A stretch of DNA of 64,000 nt from Catenulispora sp. EB89 (GCF_041261445.1 NZ_JBGCCU010000039.1:1-64000); one strand, 5' to 3'. Positions 15,037-24,100 are shown, numbered from the stretch's first letter. Notes: generated by a model not told the origin, from the letters alone. Numbers and translations are program-made.

Positions 15037-18000
15037 CCTTAAGGGCGGCGAGGCGGCTGTAGAGCTTGCGGATTCGTCGCGAGTCACCCCACGTCTTGTA
15101 CATCTCGATCGCCAGCGCCTCCAGCCGATCACGGGTGTCGGCCGACACCCTGTTCAGCTCAACCGCGTTGATGAACAGGCCGAGGCAGAGTGCGTTGAAG
15201 GTGAACGCCTCGTTCTGCGGCAGCCGCAACGGGACGTCCGGAAGCGCGTTCGCGAGATCGAGGAGCGCGTCGTCGGCGGGTTTGGAGGTGTACGGCGCCA
15301 CGAGCGCTGCGGTCAACAGCGCGCTCGCTGTCACGAGCCGGCCGTCCGCTGTGTTGTAGAGGGTGTTCGCCAGAGTCGGCAGTGCGTCGGCTATCGGCAT
15401 CATGTTGTGCATCGCCATGTCCAGGCGCCGGTCCGCGAGGAAGTTCGCCCGCAGCGTCAATGCGCCGTGGGAGTGCGAATTCCATCGTCCGCCGTTCTGC
15501 CACTGTGATCCCGCGAAGTGGTACGGCCACTTCATGTCGGGCCTGCCCCCGACGACGCCGGGAAGTCCGAAGCGGATGACGATGTCCTGGTGCTCGTCGA
15601 TCCATGCACGCTCCACGGTCAGGCAGTCGGCGAGGCCGTTCCACCCCTCGCCGCGTACGCAGCTTCGCCACAGGTTCACGAACCGGCGCCATTGGTTGAC
15701 CGCGCCGTAGCCCTGGTCGGGATACATCTCGCGCATGCTGATGCGGCCCCGGGTCATGGCCATGAGGAGGAACAGGTTCGCGTGCCAGCTTCCGGCGCGC
15801 GTCACCACTTCCGTGACGACCGGCTGGTAGCCGGCAAAGGTGTGGTCGGTCCGCTCCATGAGGCTGTTGTGGAACAGTGTCGTGACCACCTCGGCCATGG
15901 CCTGGCGGACCTCCGGGTCGCGCTGGGCCGTCAGCTCGGCCAGGAAGTCGACGATCGGCGCCCGGGCCGCCAGGGCGTCGAATGATAACAACGTGTAGAG
16001 CAGCGTGTCGTTGATCGTGGCGGACATCGCGTAGGCCGAGGCGAGGTGCTGCGCGGCGAGCTCGTCGAGCAGGAGGACGACGAGCCGCGCGATGAGGTAT
16101 TCGCTGAAGGTCGCGTGCAGGAACTCATACGTCTGCATCTCCTCGCCGTCACGCGTCGCGCGCACGTCGTGGATGAAGAAGAACCTGCCGATCATCTGCT
16201 GGCCCGCGGTGAGCGTCGAACGTATGGTGTTCGGGGTGCGCTCGGCCTTCCAGATGTTCAGACTGCCCAGGTCCGCGGTGACGCTTTCCGCGTCGATCCA
16301 CTGGGTGCCCCGGTTGAACATCGCGAAGGCGACGATCGACAGCCGCAGCAGCTCCTGCTCGACCCGGCGGTCCAGGTCGGTCACGTCCGGGTCCTTCATC
16401 AGCTCGCGGCGGGCGAAGTCCTTGAGCAGCTGTTCGTAGACCGTGCTCAGGCTGACGCCGGGATCCAGTGCGCTCAACGCGTTGTCCGAGGCGTCGTACA
16501 GAGCCAGCATCAGCAGCAGGAGCGGCTGCTCGGCGAGCGTGCGGTAGCGGAGTACCGTTGTGAGGGACAACGGCTGCACGCCGCGGTCCATGAGTGAGGG
16601 CTCGTTCGACCGATTCCAGACGTCGACCCACGCGGCGATCTGCTCGTCGTCGAAGGGCTCCAGGCGGATGATCGGAGTGTGGGCCGGAATCGTCGCCCGA
16701 TCGGCGACTGCCGTCCGGCTGGTGACGATCACCGCGACCGAGCGGCCCTGGTCGCGTTCGCGTTCCTGGAAACGCTCGATCCGGAACAGGAAGTCGGTCT
16801 GGGCGACGCCAGTGGCCTGGAGGAGTTCGTCGAAGCCGTCCAGGATCACCACCGGGGTCAGGTTCGGGTCGGCGGCCGCGAACCGGGGCCACTGCACGCG
16901 CTCACCGGTCTGTTCGCGGATCGCGGACTCGATGTAGTCCTGCAGATCGCCTTCGGCGTCGACACGCCGCAGCTCGACCCGGATCGGCAGGAAGTACTCG
17001 GTCGGCAGGCGGGCCGCGAGGATGCGCGAGAGGACGGACTTGCCGGAGCCCGGTTGGCCGAGGATCAGCATCGGCGTGCTCAGGGCGTCCTCGGACATCA
17101 GGTAAGAACTCAGCAGCGAGGGCAGGTCTTGGCGGAGCTTGTGCTCGTGCCAGCTCCGGCCCTTGGGAAGGCCGGCGAACGCGAGTCGGAAGCTGTGGTC
17201 GATGTACCCCTCGCCGAGCGATGGTAGCGTGAGGTGGGAGTCCGGACCGTCGGTGACGATGATCGGCTTGGCAAGAGCCGCGCGGTAGCTGCGGGCGACG
17301 GACTCCTGGTGGTGTGCCGCGGATTCGGCGGCGAGCGGTGCCAGCAGTGCTTCCAGATCGGCCAGACCGGCGCCCAGCTGTTCGCGGGTCGTGGCGTGGG
17401 CTTGGAGGTTGACCCAGACTCCGAACTCGGGGCAGTCCGTCGACAGGCGCCTCAAGCTCTCCTCATAGCGCGCCGCCGCCTCGCGAGGCACTCGATCCGC
17501 CAGGAGCCCGGCGAGACGGTCTTGCTCGGTTTCGTCGAGCGCGTCCCAGAACGCCAATCCCACCAGGTGCTTGTGTAAGTATTCGGAGAGGTTCGCGAAG
17601 ATCCTCACCGAGGTGTTGTCCCACAGCGGTAATGAGAAGAGATTCCGTTCGCTCAGTTCCACATAGAGATCGCGCCAGCCGAGGTTGGCATCGGTGGTGA
17701 GAGCCAGCGATGTCTGCTCGGCGGCTGAGAACCGCGGCGCTTCAGCCCGCTGGAACTCGCCCATCGCCTCGCCGAGGGCATCAAAGTACGCAGTAGTCCG
17801 TATGATCTCGTGCGCCGCGTGAATCCGCTCGGTCCGCGTCAGCCGATCGACCCCGCGCAGCTTCTCCCCGAACTTGTCGAGCACCTTCGCCAGCAGCCGC
17901 AGCGCCTGCTCACGCGCCTCGAAGAGGTCGAAGACCCCGGCGCCGAGCAGCATCGTGGCGCTCGCCTCGTCGAGCAGCTTGACCAGCTGGTTCTCGCCGC

Positions 18001-18079
18001 CGGCCAAGAGCTTGACCGCGTCCATGTACCGCAAAGACCGCCGCATCCGACCATCATGTCGGGCGCGGCGGCCTCTCAT
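14933..18079 (-). CDS. NACHT-domain STAND NTPase
   Basis: A 1048-aa protein. Residues about 15-270 are helical (a NACHT-associated N-terminal helical domain). The NTPase has Walker A G341-QPGSGK-S348, Walker B in VVILDGFDEL (410-419) and a sensor-like VIVTSRTAV. The C-terminal part (about 550-1010) contains YEFLHATFSEYLIARL, typical of post-NACHT winged-helix regions, then a long alpha-helical sensor without obvious repeats. The last 33 residues are Pro/Ala-rich and encoded opposite the 3' end of the LLM gene. Bacterial NACHT proteins include antiphage immune NTPases. Starts at 18046 or 18025 are also possible. It follows the PAC2 gene by 43 bp. Confidence 0.88.
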   Translation of the reverse strand: MRGRRARHDGRMRRSLRYMDAVKLLAGGENQLVKLLDEASATMLLGAGVFDLFEAREQALRLLAKVLDKFGEKLRGVDRLTRTERIHAAHEIIRTTAYFDALGEAMGEFQRAEAPRFSAAEQTSLALTTDANLGWRDLYVELSERNLFSLPLWDNTSVRIFANLSEYLHKHLVGLAFWDALDETEQDRLAGLLADRVPREAAARYEESLRRLSTDCPEFGVWVNLQAHATTREQLGAGLADLEALLAPLAAESAAHHQESVARSYRAALAKPIIVTDGPDSHLTLPSLGEGYIDHSFRLAFAGLPKGRSWHEHKLRQDLPSLLSSYLMSEDALSTPMLILGQPGSGKSVLSRILAARLPTEYFLPIRVELRRVDAEGDLQDYIESAIREQTGERVQWPRFAAADPNLTPVVILDGFDELLQATGVAQTDFLFRIERFQERERDQGRSVAVIVTSRTAVADRATIPAHTPIIRLEPFDDEQIAAWVDVWNRSNEPSLMDRGVQPLSLTTVLRYRTLAEQPLLLLMLALYDASDNALSALDPGVSLSTVYEQLLKDFARRELMKDPDVTDLDRRVEQELLRLSIVAFAMFNRGTQWIDAESVTADLGSLNIWKAERTPNTIRSTLTAGQQMIGRFFFIHDVRATRDGEEMQTYEFLHATFSEYLIARLVVLLLDELAAQHLASAYAMSATINDTLLYTLLSFDALAARAPIVDFLAELTAQRDPEVRQAMAEVVTTLFHNSLMERTDHTFAGYQPVVTEVVTRAGSWHANLFLLMAMTRGRISMREMYPDQGYGAVNQWRRFVNLWRSCVRGEGWNGLADCLTVERAWIDEHQDIVIRFGLPGVVGGRPDMKWPYHFAGSQWQNGGRWNSHSHGALTLRANFLADRRLDMAMHNMMPIADALPTLANTLYNTADGRLVTASALLTAALVAPYTSKPADDALLDLANALPDVPLRLPQNEAFTFNALCLGLFINAVELNRVSADTRDRLEALAIEMYKTWGDSRRIRKLYSRLAALKAKKPAPPTPAASPPPEPSPAASSPETPATPPAAP

Positions 18080-18122
18080 CCACTTGAATCAGGGTTCTGG
18101 CTGCTGCCTGAAGCCCACCGCC

Positions 18123-19061
18123 TCACGGGCTCGGCGGCGGCCCGTCCTGGTCGGCCAGGAACCGCTCGAACTCCGCCGCCAGCTCATCGGCGGTCGGCAT
18201 CTTGCCGTCGTTGTCGCTCAGCAGGTTCTTGCGATCCGTCACGTTGAACGCGTCGTACTGCCGCTCCAGTGCTCGCACCACGTCCTCGACCTCCGAGGAC
18301 TCCTGGACCTGGCGGTCGATGTCCTCCGAGGCGCGGCGGGCCGCGTCGCGGAGTTCGACGTCCGGCAGGACCAGGCCGGTCGCCTCCGAGACCGCGCGCA
18401 GGAGGCGGATCGCAGCCTGCGGATACAGGGACGAGGCCAGGTAGTGCGGGACGTGGACCGCGAAGCCGGCGGCGTCGTGGCCCCACTCGCCGAGGCGGTA
18501 CTCCAGCAGGGATGCCGCGCTGCTGGGGACCTGGAGGCGGTCCAGGACCGGCTGGTCCGTGGTGTCGACCAGGCCGGGGTTGGTGGCGTGCGCGGTGATG
18601 CCCAGGGGGCGGGTATGGGGGATGCCCATGGGGATGCCGTGCATGCCGACGGTGATGCTCACGTCGAAGTGCTCGACCAGGCTGCGGACCGCCAGCGCGA
18701 ACAGCTCCCACTCGCGGTCCGGTTCCAGGCCGTCCAGGAGCAGGAAGCGCTTGCCCGCCCCGTCGGTGAGCAGGTGCAGGTCCAGGGCCGGGTCTTCGTA
18801 GTGGTCGTAGTGGTCCTTGTCGAAGGTCATCGTGGGGCGCCGGCTGCGGTAGTCGATGAGCCGGTCCACGTCGAAGGACGCCACCAGGCGGTGGTCGAAC
18901 TGGTCCAGCAGGTGCTCGGAGGCCAGGCGGCCGGCGCCGCCGGCGTCCATGAAGCCCTCCATCTGGTGCAGCAACACGACGCCGGCCAGGCCCGGAGTGC
19001 CGGGCGCCAGCTCGTAGAGAGCCTTCGGATCCTTGCGCGCGACCACTGTGAAGCACCCCAT
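18123..19061 (-). CDS. PAC2 family protein
   Basis: A 312-aa PAC2 (proteasome assembly chaperone-like, former DUF75) protein. Diagnostic segments are YELAPGTPGLAGVVLLHQMEGFMDAGGAG, LLDQFDHRLVASFDVDRLIDYRSRRPTM and GMHGIPMGIPHTRPLGITAHA. The C-terminal 60 residues form an acidic coiled-coil-like tail (SSEVEDVVRALERQYDAFN). The function of bacterial PAC2 proteins is not established. I chose ATG 19061; an in-frame GTG at 19091 adds ten residues. It is followed on the same strand by the NACHT gene after 43 bp, so the two may be co-transcribed. Confidence 0.85.
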   Translation of the reverse strand: MGCFTVVARKDPKALYELAPGTPGLAGVVLLHQMEGFMDAGGAGRLASEHLLDQFDHRLVASFDVDRLIDYRSRRPTMTFDKDHYDHYEDPALDLHLLTDGAGKRFLLLDGLEPDREWELFALAVRSLVEHFDVSITVGMHGIPMGIPHTRPLGITAHATNPGLVDTTDQPVLDRLQVPSSAASLLEYRLGEWGHDAAGFAVHVPHYLASSLYPQAAIRLLRAVSEATGLVLPDVELRDAARRASEDIDRQVQESSEVEDVVRALERQYDAFNVTDRKNLLSDNDGKMPTADELAAEFERFLADQDGPPPSP

Positions 19062-19247
19062 CCGTCTTGTCGTGGCTGTCCGGCGGTTCACGTCCAGCCT
19101 AACGAAGAGCGGCGAACCGGTGGTGATCTATTCCATCCCAATGCGATTGTGACGCGAAGCGTCTCCATAACGGGTGGTGGTGGGAGACGGGTGGGCGCAC
19201 AAAGTTGCGGCTATTGGTGCGATGCCAGTGGTGCGTCGCTGCCGCTT

Positions 19248-20021
19248 TCAGGACGCCGAGCGCCGGATCCGCCCCGCGTACCGAGCCTCCAAGGCGTCGT
19301 TGTGGCCGTCGCTGCCGGTGGCGTTCGCCGAAAGGTACATCGGCGCCTCGACACCGCGCTCGGCCAGCAGGCGCACCGATTCGGCGATCACCATCTGCGC
19401 CAGCACCGCGTTGCCCACCGAGGAGATCCCGCACACGTTCGCGCCGAACGACGGCAGCGGCAGCACCGCGTCCCCGTACGGCGCGCCGTTGTCCAGCACC
19501 ACGTCCGCGAAGTCCTTGAGCACCTTGCCGGAGGAGTGGCGCGACGTGATGCGCGACGTGTGCTCCAGGGAGGTGATGGCGATCAGCTTGTGACCCAGGG
19601 AGGTGACGTGCTCGGCCATCTCCACGATCACCCCGTTGCCGCCGGAGTTCGACGCGATCACGAACACGTCCTGCGGCTCGACCGGCGCCAGCTCGTAGAT
19701 CCGCTTCGCCAGCCCCTCCCGCCGCTCGACCTTGGGGTCGTCGAGCAGGTCCACCGGCTCCCCGCCGAACAGGATCAGGTCGCGCAGCGCCAGCTTGTTG
19801 CTCGGCACGAACCCGCCCGCACGCCCGGAGACCTCCATCGCCAGCGCCTCGGAGTGCCCGGTCCCGAAGGCCTGCAGCACGCCCTCGGCGGCGATCGAGT
19901 CCGCGATCAGGGCTCCGGCCGCCACCACCGCGTCGGCCTGGGTCTTCTCGATGTGCTCCAGGACCCGGCGCACCTCGGCGAGGTATCCGGTCGGCGACAG
20001 CTCCGGCGGCAGGGACTCCAT
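19248..20021 (-). CDS. SIS-domain sugar-phosphate protein, DasR-linked (NagS-like)
   Basis: A 257-aa sugar isomerase domain protein of the UPF0309 type. The SIS core is visible as LQAFGTGHSEALAMEVSGRAGGF and VFVIASNSGGNGVIVEMAEHVTSLGHKLIAITS. The C-terminus FGANVCGISSVGNAVLAQMVIAESVRLLAERG is characteristic of the family. ATG 20021 has GGGAG seven bases upstream; longer frames lack this and run through the operator. I recall that the Streptomyces homologue NagS dehydrates GlcNAc-6-phosphate; assignment here rests on family likeness and the DasR box, not on active-site proof. It would act in cytoplasmic aminosugar metabolism, downstream of chitin breakdown. Confidence 0.85.
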   Translation of the reverse strand: MESLPPELSPTGYLAEVRRVLEHIEKTQADAVVAAGALIADSIAAEGVLQAFGTGHSEALAMEVSGRAGGFVPSNKLALRDLILFGGEPVDLLDDPKVERREGLAKRIYELAPVEPQDVFVIASNSGGNGVIVEMAEHVTSLGHKLIAITSLEHTSRITSRHSSGKVLKDFADVVLDNGAPYGDAVLPLPSFGANVCGISSVGNAVLAQMVIAESVRLLAERGVEAPMYLSANATGSDGHNDALEARYAGRIRRSAS

Positions 20022-20064
20022 GGGCTTCTCCCTCGATGCGGTGCGGCGTGGTGCAGTTCGGCCA

Positions 20065-20080
20065 TGTGGTCTACACCACA
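20065..20080 (-). promoter_or_regulatory. DasR-type operator (dre) of the SIS gene
   Basis: TGTGGTCTACACCACA matches the recalled AGTGGTCTAGACCACT at 13 of 16 positions and has perfectly complementary TGTGGT/ACCACA arms. It lies 43 nt upstream of the SIS start at 20021. Confidence 0.8.
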
Positions 20081-20325
20081 AAGATCCGGCTCCATCAAAG
20101 CAGATCGGCGCCCGCCGGACGAGGGGTCGGGCCGTCGGTTTGCACGATCGGCCCGCCAGCTGGGAGCATGGAAGCATCGAAGGGGAGTACTCCTCAATCG
20201 GACGGGTCGTCATCACGGAGCCCCCGGCTCCCGGCCCCCCGGCCTGACCTGCGGTTTCGCGGGTTCCAGGTGGAGAAGACTTTCGGCGCTTGTGCACGCC
20301 CTGACAACGCCGGAGGAGTCCCGCC
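20081..20325. other. Divergent intergenic region before terC
   Basis: The gap between the SIS and TerC genes is 304 bp including the operator. The TerC side has GGAGGAG before its start. I looked for a yybP-ykoY (manganese) riboswitch, which often precedes TerC-family genes, and could not recognise its conserved core. Confidence 0.4.
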
Positions 20326-21423
20326 ATGCACGTCACCCTGACCGTCTGGATCGCCACGATCGCCGTCCTGGCCGTGGCCGTCGGCCTGGACCTGTGGCAC
20401 GGCATCCGGTACCCGCACGCCATCAAGACCCGCGAGGCCGCGGTCTGGGTCGCCGGCATCGTCGCGGCCAGCATCCTGTTCGGCGTCGGAGTCTGGTACT
20501 TCACCGGCCACCGCTACGGCAGCGAGTTCTTCGCCGGCTGGATCACCGAGTACAGCCTCAGCGTCGACAACCTGTTCGTCTTCGTCATCATCCTGACCAA
20601 ACTCCGCGTCCCGCGCGCCTACCAGTCCCAGGTGCTGCTGTGGGGCGTGGTGATGGCGCTGGTGCTGCGCGGCATCTTCATCGGCGTCGGCAGCGCCGTG
20701 ATCAACCAGTTCAGCTGGATCTTCTACGTCTTCGGCGCCTTCCTGGTCTACACCGCGGTGAAGCTGGCCACCGGGCACGGCGGCGAGGAGGAGTTCAAGG
20801 AGAACCGGCTGCTGCGCCGGGTCCGCACCGCCGTGCGCACCACCGACGACTACGACGGCGCGCGGCTGGTCAGCCACGTCGACGGCCACCGCCGCTTCAC
20901 CCCGATGCTGATCGTCATGGTCGCCATCGGCTCCACCGACCTGCTCTTCGCCCTGGACTCGATCCCGGCCATCTTCGGTCTGACCAAGGAGCCGTACATC
21001 GTCTTCACCGCCAACGCCTTCGCGCTGCTGGGCCTGCGCCAGCTGTACTTCCTGCTCGGCGCGCTGATGGACCGGCTGGTGCACCTGTCCTACGGCCTGT
21101 CGGTGATCCTGGGCTTCATCGGCGTGAAGATGGTCTTCGAGGCGCTGCACGGCTCCGGGGTCGAGCACGTCGGACCGGTCACCGTGCCGACCATCGGCAT
21201 CGCCACCTCGCTCGGCGTCATCATCGGCGTGCTGGCGATCACCACGGTGACCAGCCTGTGGAGCACGCGGCGCGCGCAGGACGCGGAAGGGGCCGCGGAG
21301 GAGCCCGAGGCAGGCACTGTGGCGGCGTCCATGGAGGGGCCCGCGGCGGAGTCCGAGGAGCTGCCCGAGCAGCAGTCGGAGCAGCAGTCGGAGCAGCGGC
21401 CGGAGCAGCAGCCGCAGGGGTGA
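20326..21423 (+). CDS. TerC/Alx family integral membrane protein
   Basis: A 365-aa protein with about nine membrane segments. Both TerC hallmark motifs are present: ITEYSLSVDNLFVFVII and IGSTDLLFALDSIPAIFGLT, whose acidic residues lie in the membrane and are thought to bind metal. TerC/Alx proteins are implicated in manganese export, secreted-protein metalation or tellurite resistance. The cytoplasmic C-terminal tail is acidic and ends in a Gln/Ser/Glu repeat (SEQQSEQRPEQQPQG). A strong GGAGGAG ribosome site precedes the ATG. Its position after uvrB agrees with my recollection of Streptomyces gene order. Confidence 0.93.
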   Translation: MHVTLTVWIATIAVLAVAVGLDLWHGIRYPHAIKTREAAVWVAGIVAASILFGVGVWYFTGHRYGSEFFAGWITEYSLSVDNLFVFVIILTKLRVPRAYQSQVLLWGVVMALVLRGIFIGVGSAVINQFSWIFYVFGAFLVYTAVKLATGHGGEEEFKENRLLRRVRTAVRTTDDYDGARLVSHVDGHRRFTPMLIVMVAIGSTDLLFALDSIPAIFGLTKEPYIVFTANAFALLGLRQLYFLLGALMDRLVHLSYGLSVILGFIGVKMVFEALHGSGVEHVGPVTVPTIGIATSLGVIIGVLAITTVTSLWSTRRAQDAEGAAEEPEAGTVAASMEGPAAESEELPEQQSEQQSEQRPEQQPQG

Positions 21424-21523
21424 AAACCCCTGCTGGCGTCCCGGTTTTCACAGGTGTCCACTGAATGTGGCATGCTGCCGCGCGCACGTTTCGTCAGGAT
21501 CCTGTCCAGACCCAGGGGGGTCA

Positions 21524-22120
21524 ATGAACGGCTTCGTGAAATTCGTCGTGCGCGGCAACGTCGTCGGGCTCGCCGTCGGCGTGGTCATCGGCGCCGCGTT
21601 CGCGACACTGGTCACCGCGTTCACCGGCGCGTTCCTCACACCGCTGATCGGCTGGGCGACCGGCGGCATCGGCGACTACAGCAAGAAGGTGTTCACGCTC
21701 GGCAAGACGACGTTCCCCTACGGGACGTTCATCAACGCCGGCATCAGCTTCCTGCTCACCGCCGCGACGCTGTACTTCCTCATCGTGCTGCCGGTCAACA
21801 AGATCACCGAGGAGCTGAACCCGCACCACGACCTGTCGCATGCCAAGCGCGCCTGCCCGGAGTGCCTGCAGCAGATACCGGCGCGGGCCCGGCGTTGCAG
21901 CTTCTGCACCTCGGCTGTCTCCCCGATCCTCGACGAGGACTCCCCGGCGCTCACCGATGAGATCCCCGGTGAGATCCCGTTGCACACCGACCTGCCGGAG
22001 ATGAAGCTGCCGGAAGCCGCCCCGGCGTCGTCCTCGGCCGCCGGATCCTCCGGGGGCACCGGGACGAGCGGGACGAGCGACGCCAAGCCGGCCTCCGGCG
22101 CCGTGGCCGCCGGGGCGTAA
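21524..22120 (+). CDS. mscL: Large-conductance mechanosensitive channel with zinc-ribbon tail
   Basis: A 198-aa MscL. The amphipathic N-terminus and TM1 are MNGFVKFVVRGNVVGLAVGVVIGAAFATLVTAFTGAFLTPLIG, followed by TM2 FINAGISFLLTAATLYFLIVLPVNKI. Instead of ending near residue 130, it has a C4 zinc-ribbon-like motif (CPECLQQIPARARRCSFC) and a disordered Ser/Gly/Ala tail; the ribbon is common in actinomycete homologues. It opens under membrane tension to release osmolytes. ATG 21524 was chosen because AGGGGGGTCA precedes it. A long inverted repeat follows the stop. Confidence 0.92.
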   Translation: MNGFVKFVVRGNVVGLAVGVVIGAAFATLVTAFTGAFLTPLIGWATGGIGDYSKKVFTLGKTTFPYGTFINAGISFLLTAATLYFLIVLPVNKITEELNPHHDLSHAKRACPECLQQIPARARRCSFCTSAVSPILDEDSPALTDEIPGEIPLHTDLPEMKLPEAAPASSSAAGSSGGTGTSGTSDAKPASGAVAAGA

Positions 22121-22131
22121 AGAGCCCCTCC

Positions 22132-22164
22132 CTCATGCGGCGACCAATAAGGTCGCCGCATGAG
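22132..22164 (+). promoter_or_regulatory. Perfect hairpin covering the start codon of the AarF/ABC1 kinase gene
   Basis: Arms 22132-22145 and 22151-22164 pair perfectly over 14 bp with the loop AATAA. The 3' arm includes the ATG at 22160-22162. It may terminate mscL transcription, hide the kinase start codon, or both. Confidence 0.75.
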
Positions 22165-24100
22165 CTACTTGCAGGGGCCGCTGTTCGTCCTCACGTGGAT
22201 CCTGACGGTGGTCGTGCTGGCCTCGGTCGTGCGCCGCCTGCTCGGCGTCCGGTTCTCGGCCACCCGGCTGGTCCTGGCCGCCGGGATCTCCTGGGCCATG
22301 TCGGGGCCGATCCTGACCGCGATGCTCGGGCCCAAGCTGCCCGACGGCAGCCTCGCGGACTCCAAGAAGCCGCTGCTGCTGGTCCTGTCGCTGCTGGTGA
22401 TCCTGTTGCCCAGCATGGTGTTCCTGGTGGTCGCCGAGGCGCTGGCGCCCAGCGGCAGCCTGCCGACGCCGCTGGAGTGGATCAGCGGCCTGCGACAGCG
22501 GGTGGCGCGCTCGCGCCGCTACTGGCGCTTCACCATGATCCTGATGCGGCACGGCCTCGGGCCGTACCTGCGGGGCCGACGTCCGCAGGCGAACATCGGC
22601 CGGTCGTTGCGCGGCGCGCTGAACGAGGGCGGGCTGACGTTCATCAAGTTCGGGCAGATCCTGTCCACCCGGCGCGACCTGCTGCCGGCTGAGGTGGTCG
22701 AGGAGCTGTCGCTGTTGCAGCACGAGGCCGCATTCGTGCCCTGGCCGGAGATAGAGGCCGTCCTGGTCGCCGAGTACGGCACGGTCGCGTCGGTCTTCGC
22801 CCGCTTCGACCGGGAGCCGATGGCGGCGGCGTCGGTGGCGCAGGTGCACTCGGCGCGGCTGGTCTCCGGCGAGGAGGTGGTGGTCAAGGTGCGCCGGCCC
22901 GGCGTGACCACCGTCGTGGAGCGGGACCTGGACATCATCCGGCGGCTGGCCCGGACGCTGGAGCGGCGCACGTCGTGGGCCCGGTCGCTGGGCGCGGTGG
23001 CGCTCGCCTCGGGGTTCGCGGCCGCGCTGCGCGAGGAGTTGGACTTCCGCATCGAGGCGCGGAACCTGGCGGCCGTCGCGGTGACGCGGGTCGAGGGCGT
23101 GGCGGTGCCGAAGGCGTTCACGGAGCATTCGTCCAAGCGGGTGCTGGTGATGGAGCGGTTCGAGGGCGTGCCGCTGCGGCGCGCGATGCCGCAGCTGGCC
23201 GAGCGCGGGATCTCGTCGCGGGAGCTGGCCGAGCGGCTGCTGGACTACCTGCTGCGGCAGGTGATGATCGACGGCGTCTTCCACGCCGATCCGCACCCCG
23301 GCAACATCCTGCTGCTGACCGACGGCCGGCTCGGGATGCTCGACTTCGGCTCCGTGGGGCGGCTGGACTCCTCGCTGCGGTCGTCGATGCAGCGGCTGCT
23401 GGCCGCCGTCGACGCCGGGGACCCGCTGTATCTGTGCGATGCGGTGCTGGAGGTCATGACGGCGCCGGAGGAGATCGACGAGGCCGCGCTGGAGCGGGAC
23501 CTGGGGCGGTTCACCGCGCGGCATCTGCGCGGCGACTCAGGGTTCGACGTCGCGATGTTCACCGATCTGTTCCGGATCGTCAGCTCATATGGTTTGGCGG
23601 TCCCGGCCGAGGTCGCGGCGGTGTTCCGGGCGCTGGGGACGTTGGAGGGGACGCTCACCGAGCTGGCGCGCGACTTCGACATCGTCACCGAGGCGCGCAA
23701 GCTGGCCGGCGGGTACGCGGCCGAGCGGCTGACGCCGTCGGCGCTGAAGCGGGAGGCGGTCACCGAGCTGGCGGCGCTGGTGCCGATGCTGCGGCGGTTT
23801 CCGCGCCGGATGGACCGGCTGGTCGGGGCGCTGGAGAGCGGGAAGCTGAGTGTGAACGTGCGGTTGTTCGCCGATCGGCGGGACCGGGATGTGGTGACCG
23901 GGCTGGTGCACCAGGTGCTGATCACGGTGATCGCGGCGACGTCGGGGTTGATGGGGGTGTTGTTGGTCGGGCGGCAGAACGGGCCGATGGTGGGGAAGGC
24001 GGTGAGCCTGTACCAGTTCCTTGGGTACAGCTTCCTGGCAGTGGCGAGCGTGTTGGCTTTGCGGGTGCTGGTGGTGGTTTTCCGGCGTCCGGAGGAGTGA
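22160..24100 (+). CDS. AarF/ABC1/UbiB family atypical protein kinase
   Basis: A 646-aa membrane-associated protein. Three N-terminal hydrophobic segments (to residue about 100) precede the ABC1 kinase-like domain: a KxGQ region FIKFGQILSTRRDLLP, the Ala-rich nucleotide loop AAASVAQVHSA, VVVKVRRPG with the catalytic lysine, LVMERFEGVPL, FHADPHPGNILLL and the metal-binding LDFGSVGRL. Two C-terminal membrane segments anchor the other end. Family members act as ATPases or lipid kinases supporting isoprenoid-quinone biosynthesis. The ATG at 22160 has no Shine-Dalgarno and lies in a hairpin arm, so initiation may be leaderless or regulated; no good alternative start precedes the first membrane segment. 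Confidence 0.88.
   Translation: MSYLQGPLFVLTWILTVVVLASVVRRLLGVRFSATRLVLAAGISWAMSGPILTAMLGPKLPDGSLADSKKPLLLVLSLLVILLPSMVFLVVAEALAPSGSLPTPLEWISGLRQRVARSRRYWRFTMILMRHGLGPYLRGRRPQANIGRSLRGALNEGGLTFIKFGQILSTRRDLLPAEVVEELSLLQHEAAFVPWPEIEAVLVAEYGTVASVFARFDREPMAAASVAQVHSARLVSGEEVVVKVRRPGVTTVVERDLDIIRRLARTLERRTSWARSLGAVALASGFAAALREELDFRIEARNLAAVAVTRVEGVAVPKAFTEHSSKRVLVMERFEGVPLRRAMPQLAERGISSRELAERLLDYLLRQVMIDGVFHADPHPGNILLLTDGRLGMLDFGSVGRLDSSLRSSMQRLLAAVDAGDPLYLCDAVLEVMTAPEEIDEAALERDLGRFTARHLRGDSGFDVAMFTDLFRIVSSYGLAVPAEVAAVFRALGTLEGTLTELARDFDIVTEARKLAGGYAAERLTPSALKREAVTELAALVPMLRRFPRRMDRLVGALESGKLSVNVRLFADRRDRDVVTGLVHQVLITVIAATSGLMGVLLVGRQNGPMVGKAVSLYQFLGYSFLAVASVLALRVLVVVFRRPEE

Noticed and set aside
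20081-20325. yybP-ykoY manganese riboswitch before terC
   Set aside because: The conserved core could not be recognised.
22133-23524. 463-aa minus-strand ORF opposite the AarF/ABC1 kinase
   Set aside because: Gln/Arg/His-rich antisense frame without family features.
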